Shown piece by piece: positions 33,961-44,189 of a stretch of DNA of 64,000 bases; within the stretch, counting starts at the first letter, position 1; each line of letters starts with the position of its first letter. Position numbers and translations under genes: made by a program. Source of the stretch: Adiantum capillus-veneris (taxonomy: Eukaryota > Streptophyta > Polypodiopsida > Polypodiales > Pteridaceae); assembly GCA_014529385.2 (NCBI GenBank), contig CM043954.1, positions 99,891,747 to 99,955,746 on the forward strand, written 5' to 3'. The notes beneath the pieces were generated by a model, which saw only the letters and a list, made by a program, of their open reading frames with translations, made no database searches and had not been told where the DNA came from.

Positions 33961-34800
33961 CCTAAGAATTTAGGTCTAAACATATTAAAATGATCAAACG
34001 AGCTAAGTTTTAATTTAAACATGAACAAAGTAGCATTTTTTTTTTTAAAAGTATAAATTGATTTAAACCGAATCAAAATAACTCATGAATGATTCCTTTT
34101 TAAATATGTTCTTATTACCAAATTTTTTATTTTTTATTCAGAATGATAATATTAAAATAATAACAAAATTTAATACAACTTTTTATCTTTTTTAAATTTG
34201 GTTTGTATGTGTGTGTGTGTAGTCTGTTAGATTATGTGTAAATTTTTGTGAATCTTTATTTATTTACATGCTTAATTATGTGCATTTGTGTGTGTGTATG
34301 CATGTGTGTGCAAAAAAAGAAAGAATAGTGCACTCACCGGTCCTACAAGATGGTGAGCAAGTTTTCCTGAGATACGGAAAAAAACAAGCAAATCCCTCAG
34401 TAAATTCATTTGTGAATTAGAGATATTTTCAAATGTGATAAGGAAAAACAGACACAATAAGTGTAATAACACTGTGATGATGCATGGTCGATGGATACAT
34501 ACATCCCTCACATGAGCCCAAGAATATGCAATCATAGGCATGGCTACAATGTGGGTCATGCTCAAAAGATGAGCAAAGTATCTACATCAGTAAGTATAAT
34601 AGCATGCTCAAAACAATTACAAATATACACAATTCTCAAGTGAAAGATAGAGATGAATTAACTGCAACATGTAAACTAATCACAAAGATGCGATGCTGTA
34701 GTAGTTGATTTTCTTCATAGCTTGCAGCTTCACATCATTTTATTTTCCAAAGCCACTTCAAGTGGAAATGGATATTTTCTACCCTCTAGCAATATCTTTA
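33961..34800. other. AT-rich spacer, no gene seen
   Basis: It holds short TG runs at 34206-34221 and 34286-34312 and several T-runs. It should contain the 5' LTR of the following copia element, but I find no match to the sequence after 59732. The minus-strand frames here have no domain. Confidence 0.45.
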
Positions 34801-34810
34801 TGTAGTACAT

Positions 34811-37800
34811 CTTGTTTATAGATTTGGAGTCCTTATTGATTGTAAAAGAGAAGGAACTTGAGGAAGACTCCTCTACGTCGGGTGGAAACAATTCTAAACA
34901 AGGCCTTTTCAACAACAGAGGAAGAGGAAGAGGATGTGGTATAGGTTGTGGGGACGAGGCTGAGGAAGAGTCAACCACCAAGCACAACATCAAAACAACA
35001 ATCATGCTCATAACAAAGGAGGTGGTCGAGGAAACTTTCAAGGCAGGGGGAGTCCAAGAGGTTGTGAGAATGCGCATCACAATAATGCAAGTCAACATGG
35101 AAATGTAGTTTGTTGGGGTTGTGGAAGACATGGTCACTTTGAACGTGACTATCCAAATAGGAGGCAGCAAAACAATTATGCAACTACTAGCAAGAATGCA
35201 AACGAGCTTGAGATGTTATTTGTGATGCAGCACATGTTGAATACTATTTCTACAAATGTAAAATAATCTAGTGATAATGTCTGGTATGTGGATTTTGGTG
35301 CATCAAATCACATGTACAATCATGTGAATGGTTTAAGGAAATGCAAATTTTACAAAGTCTTGGTTATGTAGAAACTAGGGATGACACTACACATCCTATT
35401 ATGCATACATGAAATGTACCATTGTCTATTGCAGATGGTAAAGTGAAGTACCTTGTTGATCTACTATATGTACTCAACATTACAAAGAACATGGTTTCTG
35501 TTGGGCAAATGGTTGAGCACGGTCTACAGGTCAAAGTTTAACTCCAATGGTCTCTTTGTTGAAGAACAAAAGAAGGATGGAAGTCTTGTTACGCAAGGAA
35601 AGAAAGTGGGCATAATGTTTACTTTGGATGTAAATGTGCCTGAGGTGAATGCTACCATGTTTGCACAAGGTGCAGGTGTTGTTCCAAATATAGAGATTTG
35701 GCACAAATGTACCGGTCATGTAAATTTGCAAAGGCTAAAAATGATGCAGATTAAAGAGATGGTTATAGGTTTACCGATGTTTCGAGTTGTTGAAATGCAA
35801 AAAGTGTGTGAAGCTTGTCCATTTGGAAAGCAAGCTAAAGAATCCTTTCCTCATGATAAGCATGTAAGAAGGAATGCATTGGATTTAGTGCATACAAATG
35901 TATGGGGTCCATCAAAGATTGCATCTATGGGTGGATGTTGATACTATGCGAGTTTCATGGACGACCATACAAGGAAGGCATGGGTCTACTTCATGAAGCA
36001 CAAAACTGAGTTGTTTATGCATATTCAAAATTTCAAAGTTATGGTTGAAAAACAGACTGGGAAACATGTAAAGCGCCTAAGGCCAGATGGAGGGGGAGAA
36101 TACTTCTTCTCAACGAATTTAATGATTTTTTAAAAAAACATAGAATCTAGAGGCAGTTTTCATGTAAGTATACTCCATAAGAAAATGGTGTTGCTGAGAG
36201 AAAGAGCAGACACATTGCAGAAGTGGCTATAGCATTGATGAATGAGAAAAACATGCCTCATTGTTATTGGAATGAGGCTGTTGTTATAGGTGTCTACATT
36301 ATGAACATGACCCCTATTGCTGCATTACATGATATGACGCCTGAAGAAAAGTTTAGAGGTGAAAAGCTAGATGTATTAGATTTTAAAGTGTTTGGATGTA
36401 TTGCTTATGTGCATGTGCCAAACGAGCTAAGAAGTAAGCTTGATCCAAAATCTTAAAAATGTGTGTTTATTGGCTATTCCCTTGAGTAAAAAGGGTACAA
36501 GTGTTACAATCCTATCACAGGTAAAGTGAGGATCAGCAATGATGTCATTTTTTATGAAATGGAAAGTTGGTATGCTGATGTATAGGATGATTTGGGGACT
36601 GATGTAAGAGAGAATGTGGCATCAAAAAATACAAGTGCATAGTCACAAGTTCTCTCTAGTGCAAGTCATGGTGAGAATCCATGGAGTGGTAGGTTACGTG
36701 AAAGAGTGAGTCCTGCAAACTCTTCAAATGTATCAAGGAAATGAAAGGAAAAAGTTGATGATGCCCCTAAGTTTCCAGATTTGAGTGTTGGTTAATGATG
36801 ATGGTGACAACAGTGGTTCTGAGTAGAGTTTGGATGAGGAGTTTGGTATACCCTTTGTGAAGACTCTGGGTACAAGAAGAATGCAAGCAGGGAATAGGAC
36901 ACCTGGAAGTAATCATGGGCCATGTAGGTTAGAAAGAGCACAAAATCCTGTGCAAAGATTGACTTATGATAGTTATGTGACTTGTCATTGTGCATTTATG
37001 GATAATATTATAGAGAAAGTAGAGCCCACATGTTTTGAGGATGCTTTCAAGGATGAAAAATGGTGGCAATCTATGGATGCACTTGATGTAAATGGAACAT
37101 GGGAATTGGTGCCATTACCAAAGGATAAGAAGGAAATTGGATGTAAGTGGGTTTACAAAATAAATCATAATATTGATGGTAGTGTGTGCAAGTACAAGGC
37201 TAGACTTGTGGCCAAAGGTTATGCACATACTTATGGGATTGATTATGAGGAGACGTTCAACCCCGCAGCTAAGATGGCTACCATTTGTGTGTTTATTGTA
37301 GTGGCTGCCACATTAAAATGGGTGTTGAAACAAATGGATGTAAAGAATGCATTTTTTAATGGAGACTTGGAGGAAACTATGTATATGGAGCAGCCACAAA
37401 GACTTGGGAGACTTGCTGTATTTCTTGGGCATTGAAATTATTTTCACAAAAGAAGGTGTATGACTATCACAAAGGCAATATTCTTTGGATATGTTAAAAA
37501 AGTATGGTATGGCTGATAGTAATCCAATTGTAATGCCCTTAGATTAGAATTTGAAGTTGGGAAATGATGCATATCAAGTGTTTAATAATGCTACAATATT
37601 GTGGGTAGCTTGATCTACTTGACTATCTCACATCCAGACTTGAGCTACACAATTGGATCGATGAGTCACTTTATGTAGTCTCCTAGGAAACCACACTTGG
37701 ATGCAATGAAACGTACTTTGTGCTATGTGAGTGCTACTTTGGATTATGCACTCTTTTATAGGGCTGATGTGAACTTGTAGCTCTATGGCTACATTGGTGT

Positions 37801-37930
37801 GGATTGGGGTGTTAGTACATATGATCGTAGGTTTACCAGCGGATTCATGTTCTCACTTGGGAATGTTGCACACGCATGGAGTAGCAAGAAGCAACCTATG
37901 ATTTCTCTTTTGAGTACAAAGGTAGAGTAG
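34811..37930 (+). pseudogene. Copia element A, left part: gag end through RNase H
   Basis: In order, in broken frames: a Gly/Arg-rich gag end; a knuckle CWGCGRHGHFERDY with the last Cys replaced (about 35113); protease WYVDFGASNHM (35283; D-S-G altered to D-F-G); integrase WHKCTGHVN ... CEACPFGKQ (about 35699-35830), VHTNVWGPS, MDDHTRKAWVYF, PDGGGEY and FKVFGCIAYVHV (about 36380); reverse transcriptase NGTWELVPLPK ... KQMDVKNAFFNGDLEE (37090-37375); then an internal deletion of the YVDD region; then RNase H up to LLSTKVE (37927). Many stops are present. The last codons continue at 59401. Confidence 0.85.
36830..37435 (+). pseudogene. RT segment of copia element A
   Basis: The longest open part of element A (201 aa). 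It carries EKWWQSMDALDVNGTWELV, CKWVYKINHNIDGSVCKYKA, LVAKGYAHTYGIDYEETF and MDVKNAFFNGDLEE, the conserved first half of copia reverse transcriptase. After MEQPQ the text jumps to LGRLAVFLG, so about 150 residues including the catalytic YVDD are deleted. Confidence 0.85.
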
Positions 37931-37938
37931 GGGTGCTG
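37931..37938. repeat. Left target-site duplication of the hAT element
   Basis: GGGTGCTG, repeated exactly at 59400-59407. Eight bases is the hAT length. The junction has one extra G relative to the reading frame expected for the copia RNase H. Confidence 0.85.
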
Positions 37939-39315
37939 TCTGCGTTGCATTTATACGCCCGTACCAAAATAATTATACGTATTAAATGCTATTATACACC
38001 AAAATCCCGTATAATCACCCTATTTCCGTTTTGTTTTTTTTCAATCAAAAAAAGATCTTTTGATCCAAAAATCTTTCGCTCAAAAAATATATTATATAAG
38101 AAATCGTCACCAGTTTCAATCGAAAACAGTTCTAGAGCTTCAGAAGATTGTTGAGACAGGCAAAGCTTGAGATTTCTAGAGCTTGAGGAGGATTTTGGGA
38201 TAGCCTGAGCTTGAGGTAAGACTTTCAACTTGTATTGCTTTTTTCTAACTTGTTTTTGTGTGTTGTGCCAGACTCCTATGGTACAATTGTTTTACTCTCA
38301 CCACAATGTTGGCCTGCATGTTATAGGCCACTTCGTGGTGTGTAGCCATCCACCTCACTCCAGAAGTGTGTAGAAATTAGTCACTTTTCTCATGCTGTGC
38401 AGCCACTTGGCTCACTACAGACAAGGGTTTTAGGGCTGCTCAATTTCATATTAGTTCAAATTATCGTTTGTTTCACGTACACACAAGAGTTTCTATTTGT
38501 CAAATAGAGAGTGGAGAGATGCATAGTTTATGCCCTCTTCATCTTTGTGTGACGCACTGGTTACTCTTGTGTTTTGAACTCCAAAGACACGTCATTCGTC
38601 ATCACTAGATGACTTGGTGTTGTCTTGAATGTAAATACATACGATATTTGGCCTGCATCTGAGATCGTAAGTTGTCCATTGATGTTTGTGTTATGAGTTC
38701 CACACACTTCATCAGGGATTGGATTAAGTCACATCATTGTTCTTACTACATAGAAATATGAGAGATATGTTTGTCTACCTAAGAGTGAAGAGATTCATAC
38801 CTATGCCCTCTTCATCTTAGCATGATATGCCTTGTATTTTCTGATCCGTAGATACGCCACTTATCAGTAGACGAATTGGTGTTGTCTTAGATGCAAATAT
38901 ATATGATGTTTGACCACAATTTGAGATTTTTAAATTATTCGTTGATGGTTGTGTTGTGCGTTCCACACACTTCATAAGGGATTAGACTGATTAAACTATC
39001 AACAATCAACATTACAACAACATCCAGGACTTGTGTTGAGTGTACCTCACACCAGCTGGGTTGTTCAAATTCATGCTCCAAACATTTAGGTGTATTATGA
39101 GCGCATAACAGTGTCCATTTCTTGTGATGAGTGTACCTCACTCCTGGCTTGTTCACCTCTCTCCATTTCTCTCTTTGTGTATTCTCCTCTCTGTTGTACA
39201 ATGTATGTATTTCAATCATAATATATTGTCGTTTGAGAAAAAAGTCAAATTGTGTATGAAATCTGGATTAACAAACATGACAAAAATTTGATAGTTTTTC
39301 TTCTTCTCTGAGAAC
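37939..39315. other. Left subterminal region of the hAT element
   Basis: It holds CCCGTATAAT (38006), AAAAGATCTTTTGATCC (about 38048) and an imperfect tandem duplication of about 262 bp: TTGGTGTTGTCTT at 38614 and 38876, each followed by TTGTGTT and TTCCACACACTTCAT. No gene is seen in this stretch. It probably contains the promoter and early exons or introns of the kinase-like gene. Confidence 0.6.
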
Positions 39316-40770
39316 ATGTATGCTATAAAATTATATCTTGGAGATATGGCGGATATTAAGCTGGAAAAACATCACCAAAAATTTGTCTTTGAAGTAATAA
39401 TACGTCACTTTCATTGCATGTCAGAGTTTGAGCTTTTTCATTGCCTAAATCCCTCGGCTCCAAAACAGTATTACCAATTTACAAAGGCTTTATCAAAGTC
39501 TATCTTTGAGCAGCTTCAACACACATTTACACCCCAAAATGCATTTGACATATCTTTAATGGCATCAGGTTCATTATCAAACATAGTCAAGCAGTCTATT
39601 GGATATATTGCAAAGATTTTTCAAGATCTAAAAAACCCTGAAATAATTACTCTATCAAGGGTAGCTACTCGCATACAACTTGTCCAACAGTTGTATACTG
39701 AGTTCAAGAGCAAGGGAAAGCTAGAAAGAGCAGCAAAGCACACGAGAGTGGAAGTTAGCTCTTCTGATGCTTCTGCAGAGCCAGAGACTAGGGTTAGAGT
39801 AGAGACTCCTGCTAGTGCCACTCTCGCACTCAATCAATCTCAGCTCCTCCCTGTGTTATATCTTTTGCCAAAAATTGCATTCTTCAACATACAAGCTCCA
39901 CAACTGGGAGAAGGGAGATGGGCAAACGTGAAACGTGTAGGTGTCCCACACCCTGCCTTCAAAGAGACAATATATGCTGCGAAAATCTTCAAAGTCCACT
40001 TGCATGGACCCATAATGGATGAGCAGGTCAAGGGCAAAGCCACAGCTTTGGACATCACTCATCACGATATCATTTAAATCCACTTGCCATGGTCTGCCAT
40101 ATAGAGCATCCAATGCTCATTTCACATTTCTGGAATGGTGGCCATGTAGAATAGTGGATAAGAGAGTGCACTGCAGATGGCAATCAACCTGCCATCCGCA
40201 ATTATGTAACCACAGAAGGAACAATAGAGTTGCTCCAAAATAACATTTTGTAGATAATAAACGCTCTTCTTCAGACCTTGAAGTATCTACATGTGCACGA
40301 CTATATCCACAATGACCTTTACTCTCACAACATGATGCTTCACTTTGGACAGAAGGGGGTCTATGCAGGCATTGTGGATTGGGGGTCATGTACAAAGACT
40401 CCCACAACGGCATGCTTTCCTCCCCTCTGCAACTTGCACATAGAAACTAGAACGCAGAGCGAGAGAGATTTTTCATGGGCTACCTTAGAATGCATATCTA
40501 CTAGTCCTCCTCCCTGGAATAAAGCCATGGATATTTACTCCATGTGTCATACTTGTAAATGGCTCTTGAAGTGCATGGAAGTGCCACAAGAGCAGAAACA
40601 AAAGGGATGTTTTAGGCAATTTACTTACCCATCTTGAGAGTGGCAAGCGAAACAATCCCTTAGCTCGACCTAATGCGTTTGATCTTTCCATGTGTTTAAA
40701 TGGTGCCCATAGAGTGGGCTATGACATTGTAACAATTTCTGGTCTACAACCAAGTGATGATTGAAGTGAT
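39316..40770 (+). pseudogene. Protein-kinase-like gene inside the hAT element
   Basis: The 253-residue frame at 39316-40077 has an alpha-helical N-terminal region of unknown family, then a glycine-loop-like LGEGRWANVKRVG and a lysine motif YAAKIFK. After a frameshift near 40077 come HPMLISHFWNGG, ALLQTLKYLHVHDY and the catalytic loop HNDLYSHN (HRD altered to HND), then GIVDWGSC (DFG as DWG) and a later MDIYSM segment. A last frameshift near 40630 leads to RPNAFDLSMCLN. Two in-frame stops (about 40150 and 40251) and the frameshifts disable it. Order and spacing match an eukaryotic-type protein kinase. Whether the DWG/HND form was active is unknown. It is probably captured host sequence. Confidence 0.7.
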
Positions 40771-40922
40771 GAATTGTTTATGGTCCTCTTTACTTGTGCT
40801 TCCAAATTGATCAAATTATGTTGTCTCTTTCTAACAACATGGTGATAAATATTATATCTCTTTATTGCTGCAAGATTAAGATATCCTGTCTATTTCTTTG
40901 AAGATTTGAAAGTGATAACATG

Positions 40923-40927
40923 TTAAC
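40923..40927. repeat. Left target-site duplication of the chromovirus
   Basis: TTAAC, repeated at 54834-54838 directly after the right LTR. Confidence 0.85.
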
Positions 40928-41287
40928 TATCATAATAACTAATATATAATTCTCCTAAATGTTTTTCTCATGTTAAAATGATCATTTAATATGGCCCGGA
41001 AGTGACAGGGGAGAAAAATCTAGAATATTGGTTAAGCTGGCAAACCGGCCACAGTAGGGATCCAAAGGGGCGGGCCATCTAGAAAAGAGCAATGTGCAAC
41101 AATGGGCTTAAAATACCCTAAGGTTCAGCTCATTAAGACTTCCAAAATTCTAAGGTTCCAAAATTCAAAGGTTGTGTCCAATGGTCAAAAGCCTAGGAAA
41201 TTGGATGCGTTGCGTGTGTTCCAAAAAGTCTTCACAAATTCCTACATAGGATGGGGCGAGCCCAAGAAGTAGGGGATGAGAGAGAAA

Positions 41288-41319
<32 letters not shown>

Positions 41320-41817
41320 AGCTTCCTTTGTACACAAGGGGAAAGAGGGACACATGTCAGCTCCCTAGACCAGATGCCCACAAGGTGTACTCAAATCATA
41401 TTGGATGGCCTTAGAGGTGGACCAATGAGAATTAGGCTAGAGTAAATCTAGTTTGATTAATTTAAAAACACTTAATAAAAGAACCAATAAGAATTAATCT
41501 CTCTAGAAGACTATTGGATGGTCTCCCAAGGGGTCCAATGAGCATTCAACAGCCCAATGGCTTGCCTGATTCTTATTGGCCAAGAGGCAAAGGGGTCCAA
41601 TGAGAGTTTAATTGCAAGCTCTCACAAAAGGGGAAAGGGGGACACATGTTAGAATGCTATCACTTATGCTCCTAAAATCCTATTGGCTAAGCTTGGAGAG
41701 GTCCAATGAGGTGCTAGCAAGAGCAAATAGCAAGAGGGTCTACCAAGAGAGACAAGGGGCTGATCTTTCAAAGGCAATTATCCACACACACTCACACAAG
41801 CTCATGTGTAGAGTAAG

Positions 41818-41874
<57 letters not shown>

Positions 41875-42355
41875 CAAGCTTTAATGGAAAGCTTATCACC
41901 TACTCCAAGCTTGTGAGAAGGGAGACCTACACCAACAACTCTTGGATTTGTGATGCAAATCCAACCAAGAGCCAAGCTTAAATGTATCCTCATCTCCTCT
42001 ACCATGCTAATTACTAAGCTAAGCTATACTAGTATGAGTGATTATGTGAGGAGATGTACATCTTTCTTGTAAGGCTACTCCTTCTTCCTCTCAATCTACT
42101 CTCATGCCCCGCTAGCTCTCACCATCTTCAAAGGTGTGTGAGGTCTTGGGTCTGAGACTGTGAGGGAATTGATGTTGTGTTTGATAAGTGTTTTGCTTAG
42201 TGCTTAAAGTTTCCATCTTCATTGCACTAGCTAGTATTGAAGGAACACAAAGAAGCACTCTTGTTATTCTCATTAGGAATCTATTCTAATGAAATTCTCA
42301 CTATGTTCATGCTATTTTCCGCTACACACAAGTTACTAGGCCATTAAATGTTACA
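40928..42355 (+). repeat. Left LTR of the chromovirus
   Basis: It starts TATCATAATAAC (TG changed to TA; the right LTR has TGTCATAATAAC) and ends TTACA. It contains (CA)n at 41286-41314 and (CT)n at 41819-41871. The small frames within it are not genes. Confidence 0.92.
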
Positions 42356-42356
42356 T

Positions 42357-42368
42357 TGGTATCAGAGC
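42357..42368 (+). promoter_or_regulatory. Chromovirus primer-binding site
   Basis: TGGTATCAGAGC, complementary to the 3' end of initiator Met tRNA, lies one base after the LTR. Confidence 0.9.
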
Positions 42369-42611
42369 ACAAGGTTTCTCTTTTCTTGCTCAAGAAGGGA
42401 GGTCCTGAAGCTAGCTATAAATGGTTGGCATTATTAATTGCATGTGAGTATGTAGAATAGGGATTTTTCAGCCTTGGAGTGCGGCTGCCTTTGTGCAGTT
42501 AACGGGGCATCACCGTCGAGAGCTATGGTCTTAATAGTGGAGTCCTACGGGGCTTGCCTATGGCTTAACCAATATTGAGCTATTAGAAGCTTGACAAGAG
42601 ACGGTGTTGTT

Positions 42612-43244
42612 TGTTACGTATGGAGCCGGATTTACCCTTGTAATTTTTTGTGGTAAAAGCGCACATTTGTAAGGCCCCCATTATGAGGACAAGCCATCGT
42701 GCGTGAAGGTAAATCACTCACTGGAAACCAAAATTTTCACAGTCAAAAACCAGGGGCAACTTTAGGGGCCTCGGGGGCGGAAGCCCCCGAGACTTTTTTT
42801 TTCCCTCGTCGGAATATTATGGCCAGGAGACGGCGGCCGGAAAGTGGTCCGAAAACAACCGGTCGGTTGGTCGGTGGCCGGTGGTCGGAAGTCAATGGCA
42901 GATGGCCGAATTCAAAAGCAGACTTGTCTTCTCAAGGGAGGCCACACATGGGTGGATTGGAGGGTCCGATTTGGACTTATTTGCACAAGGCGGCTACACA
43001 TGGCTGCCTCTCATAAGAGAGGGCAGCCCTTTTGGCCTATAAAAGGAGGCCATTTCTACACACATTTCATAGTGTGAAGTTGACGCAACAAGGTGAGTGT
43101 GATGTGGTGAGAGTGAAGCAAGGCAGGAGCTCTATTAAGGGTTTAATCCCTTTGTAAACTACTTCTTCTTTTGAAGTGCTAAAGCCATTGAGTGGCTTCT
43201 TTCCCGTGGACGTAGCCCACATTGGGTGAACCACGTATATCGTG

Positions 43245-43305
<61 letters not shown>

Positions 43306-43390
43306 CTATAATCTCTTGTGTGTGAAATATATCTCTCTCCATTAAGTAATCTACTCAAAAATCTATTTAGCTACGTCTTATTTCCTAACA
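42612..43390 (+). repeat. Left LTR of copia D
   Basis: It contains a perfect GC hairpin CTCGGGGGC-GGAA-GCCCCCGAG followed by a T-run (42770-42802), a TATA box at 43038, and (CT)n at 43249-43302. The frame at 42699-43016 is LTR sequence, not a gene. Confidence 0.93.
43038..43044 (+). promoter_or_regulatory. TATA box of copia D left LTR
   Basis: TATAAAA in the context GGCCTATAAAAGGAGGCC; the same context is at 47791-47808 in the right LTR. Confidence 0.7.
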
Positions 43391-43392
43391 AA

Positions 43393-43404
43393 TGGTATCA
43401 GAGC
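43393..43404 (+). promoter_or_regulatory. Copia D primer-binding site
   Basis: TGGTATCAGAGC, two bases after the LTR; initiator Met tRNA type. Confidence 0.9.
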
Positions 43405-43454
43405 AAGGTTTGCTCAAAGCTAAATTATCTCAAGGAAAGGATTCCTTGAATTGA

Positions 43455-44189
43455 GTGGGAGTTATGGCGGAGCAAGGGAAGCTCAAGATTGAGAAGTTCA
43501 ACGGTAAAAACTACCAACATTGGAAGATGCAGATTGAAGACTATCTCTACCAGAAGGACCTCTATTTGCCACTAGGCGGTCTTGTGAAGAAGCCCGCAAC
43601 AATGGCAGATGAAGCATGGATTGTCCTTGATCGAAAGGCACTGGGAACAATCCGGTTAAGCTTGGCGTCAACGGTGGCCTTCAATGTTTCGGAGATGAAG
43701 ACCACGGAGGACTTGATGAAGTCACTTGACGACTTCTACGAGATACCATCGGCATCCAATAAGGTATTTCTTATGAAGTGCTTGTTCAATCTAAAGATGG
43801 CAGAGAATGGTTCAGTTGCAGAACACCTAAATGACTTTAACACAAACATAAGTCAACTTCGATCGGTGAAAATCAATTTCGATGACGAAGTGCGAGCTCT
43901 CCTTATACTATCATCTCTACCGGATAGTTGGGACAACCTTGTGATGGCTGTAAGTAATTCTATCTCTGGTACAAATACTTTTAAGTTTGATGATGTTGTG
44001 GTTGTTCTCCTAAGCAAGGAAATACGAAGGAGAAGCACAGGAGAATCATCAAGTGTTGCATTGTCAGTGAAAACAAGAGGAAGGCCTAAGGAGAGGTTCA
44101 AAATCCAAAAGGGTCGTGATCGCTCAAGACGGAGCAAGTCACGCACAAAGTCAGTTCTTGAATGTTGGAACTGCGGCAAGAAGGATTGA
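43455..44189 (+). CDS. gag: Copia D gag
   Basis: The frame has 244 codons; the second ATG (43464, MAEQGKLKIEKFNGKNYQHW) is the likelier start. It has the copia gag (UBN2-type) capsid: WKMQIEDYLYQKDLYLPL, a central helix region, and LRSVKINFDDEVRALLILSS LPDSW. A basic stretch then leads to the zinc knuckle start CWNCGKKD, where a TGA stop cuts the frame. The frame reopens at once (WSKKKKETES), so the stop lies inside the knuckle and is probably a point mutation. Gag and pol are in one frame, as in the copia group. Confidence 0.88.
   Translation: MGVMAEQGKLKIEKFNGKNYQHWKMQIEDYLYQKDLYLPLGGLVKKPATMADEAWIVLDRKALGTIRLSLASTVAFNVSEMKTTEDLMKSLDDFYEIPSASNKVFLMKCLFNLKMAENGSVAEHLNDFNTNISQLRSVKINFDDEVRALLILSSLPDSWDNLVMAVSNSISGTNTFKFDDVVVVLLSKEIRRRSTGESSSVALSVKTRGRPKERFKIQKGRDRSRRSKSRTKSVLECWNCGKKD

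Noticed and set aside
34200-34800. 5' LTR of copia A expected before 34811
   Set aside because: No match found to the sequence following 59732; the element's left end appears deleted.
42699-43016. Frames MREGKSLTGNQ... in both copia D LTRs
   Set aside because: They are LTR sequence upstream of the TATA box, and no domain is recognised; presence in both LTRs is simply LTR identity.
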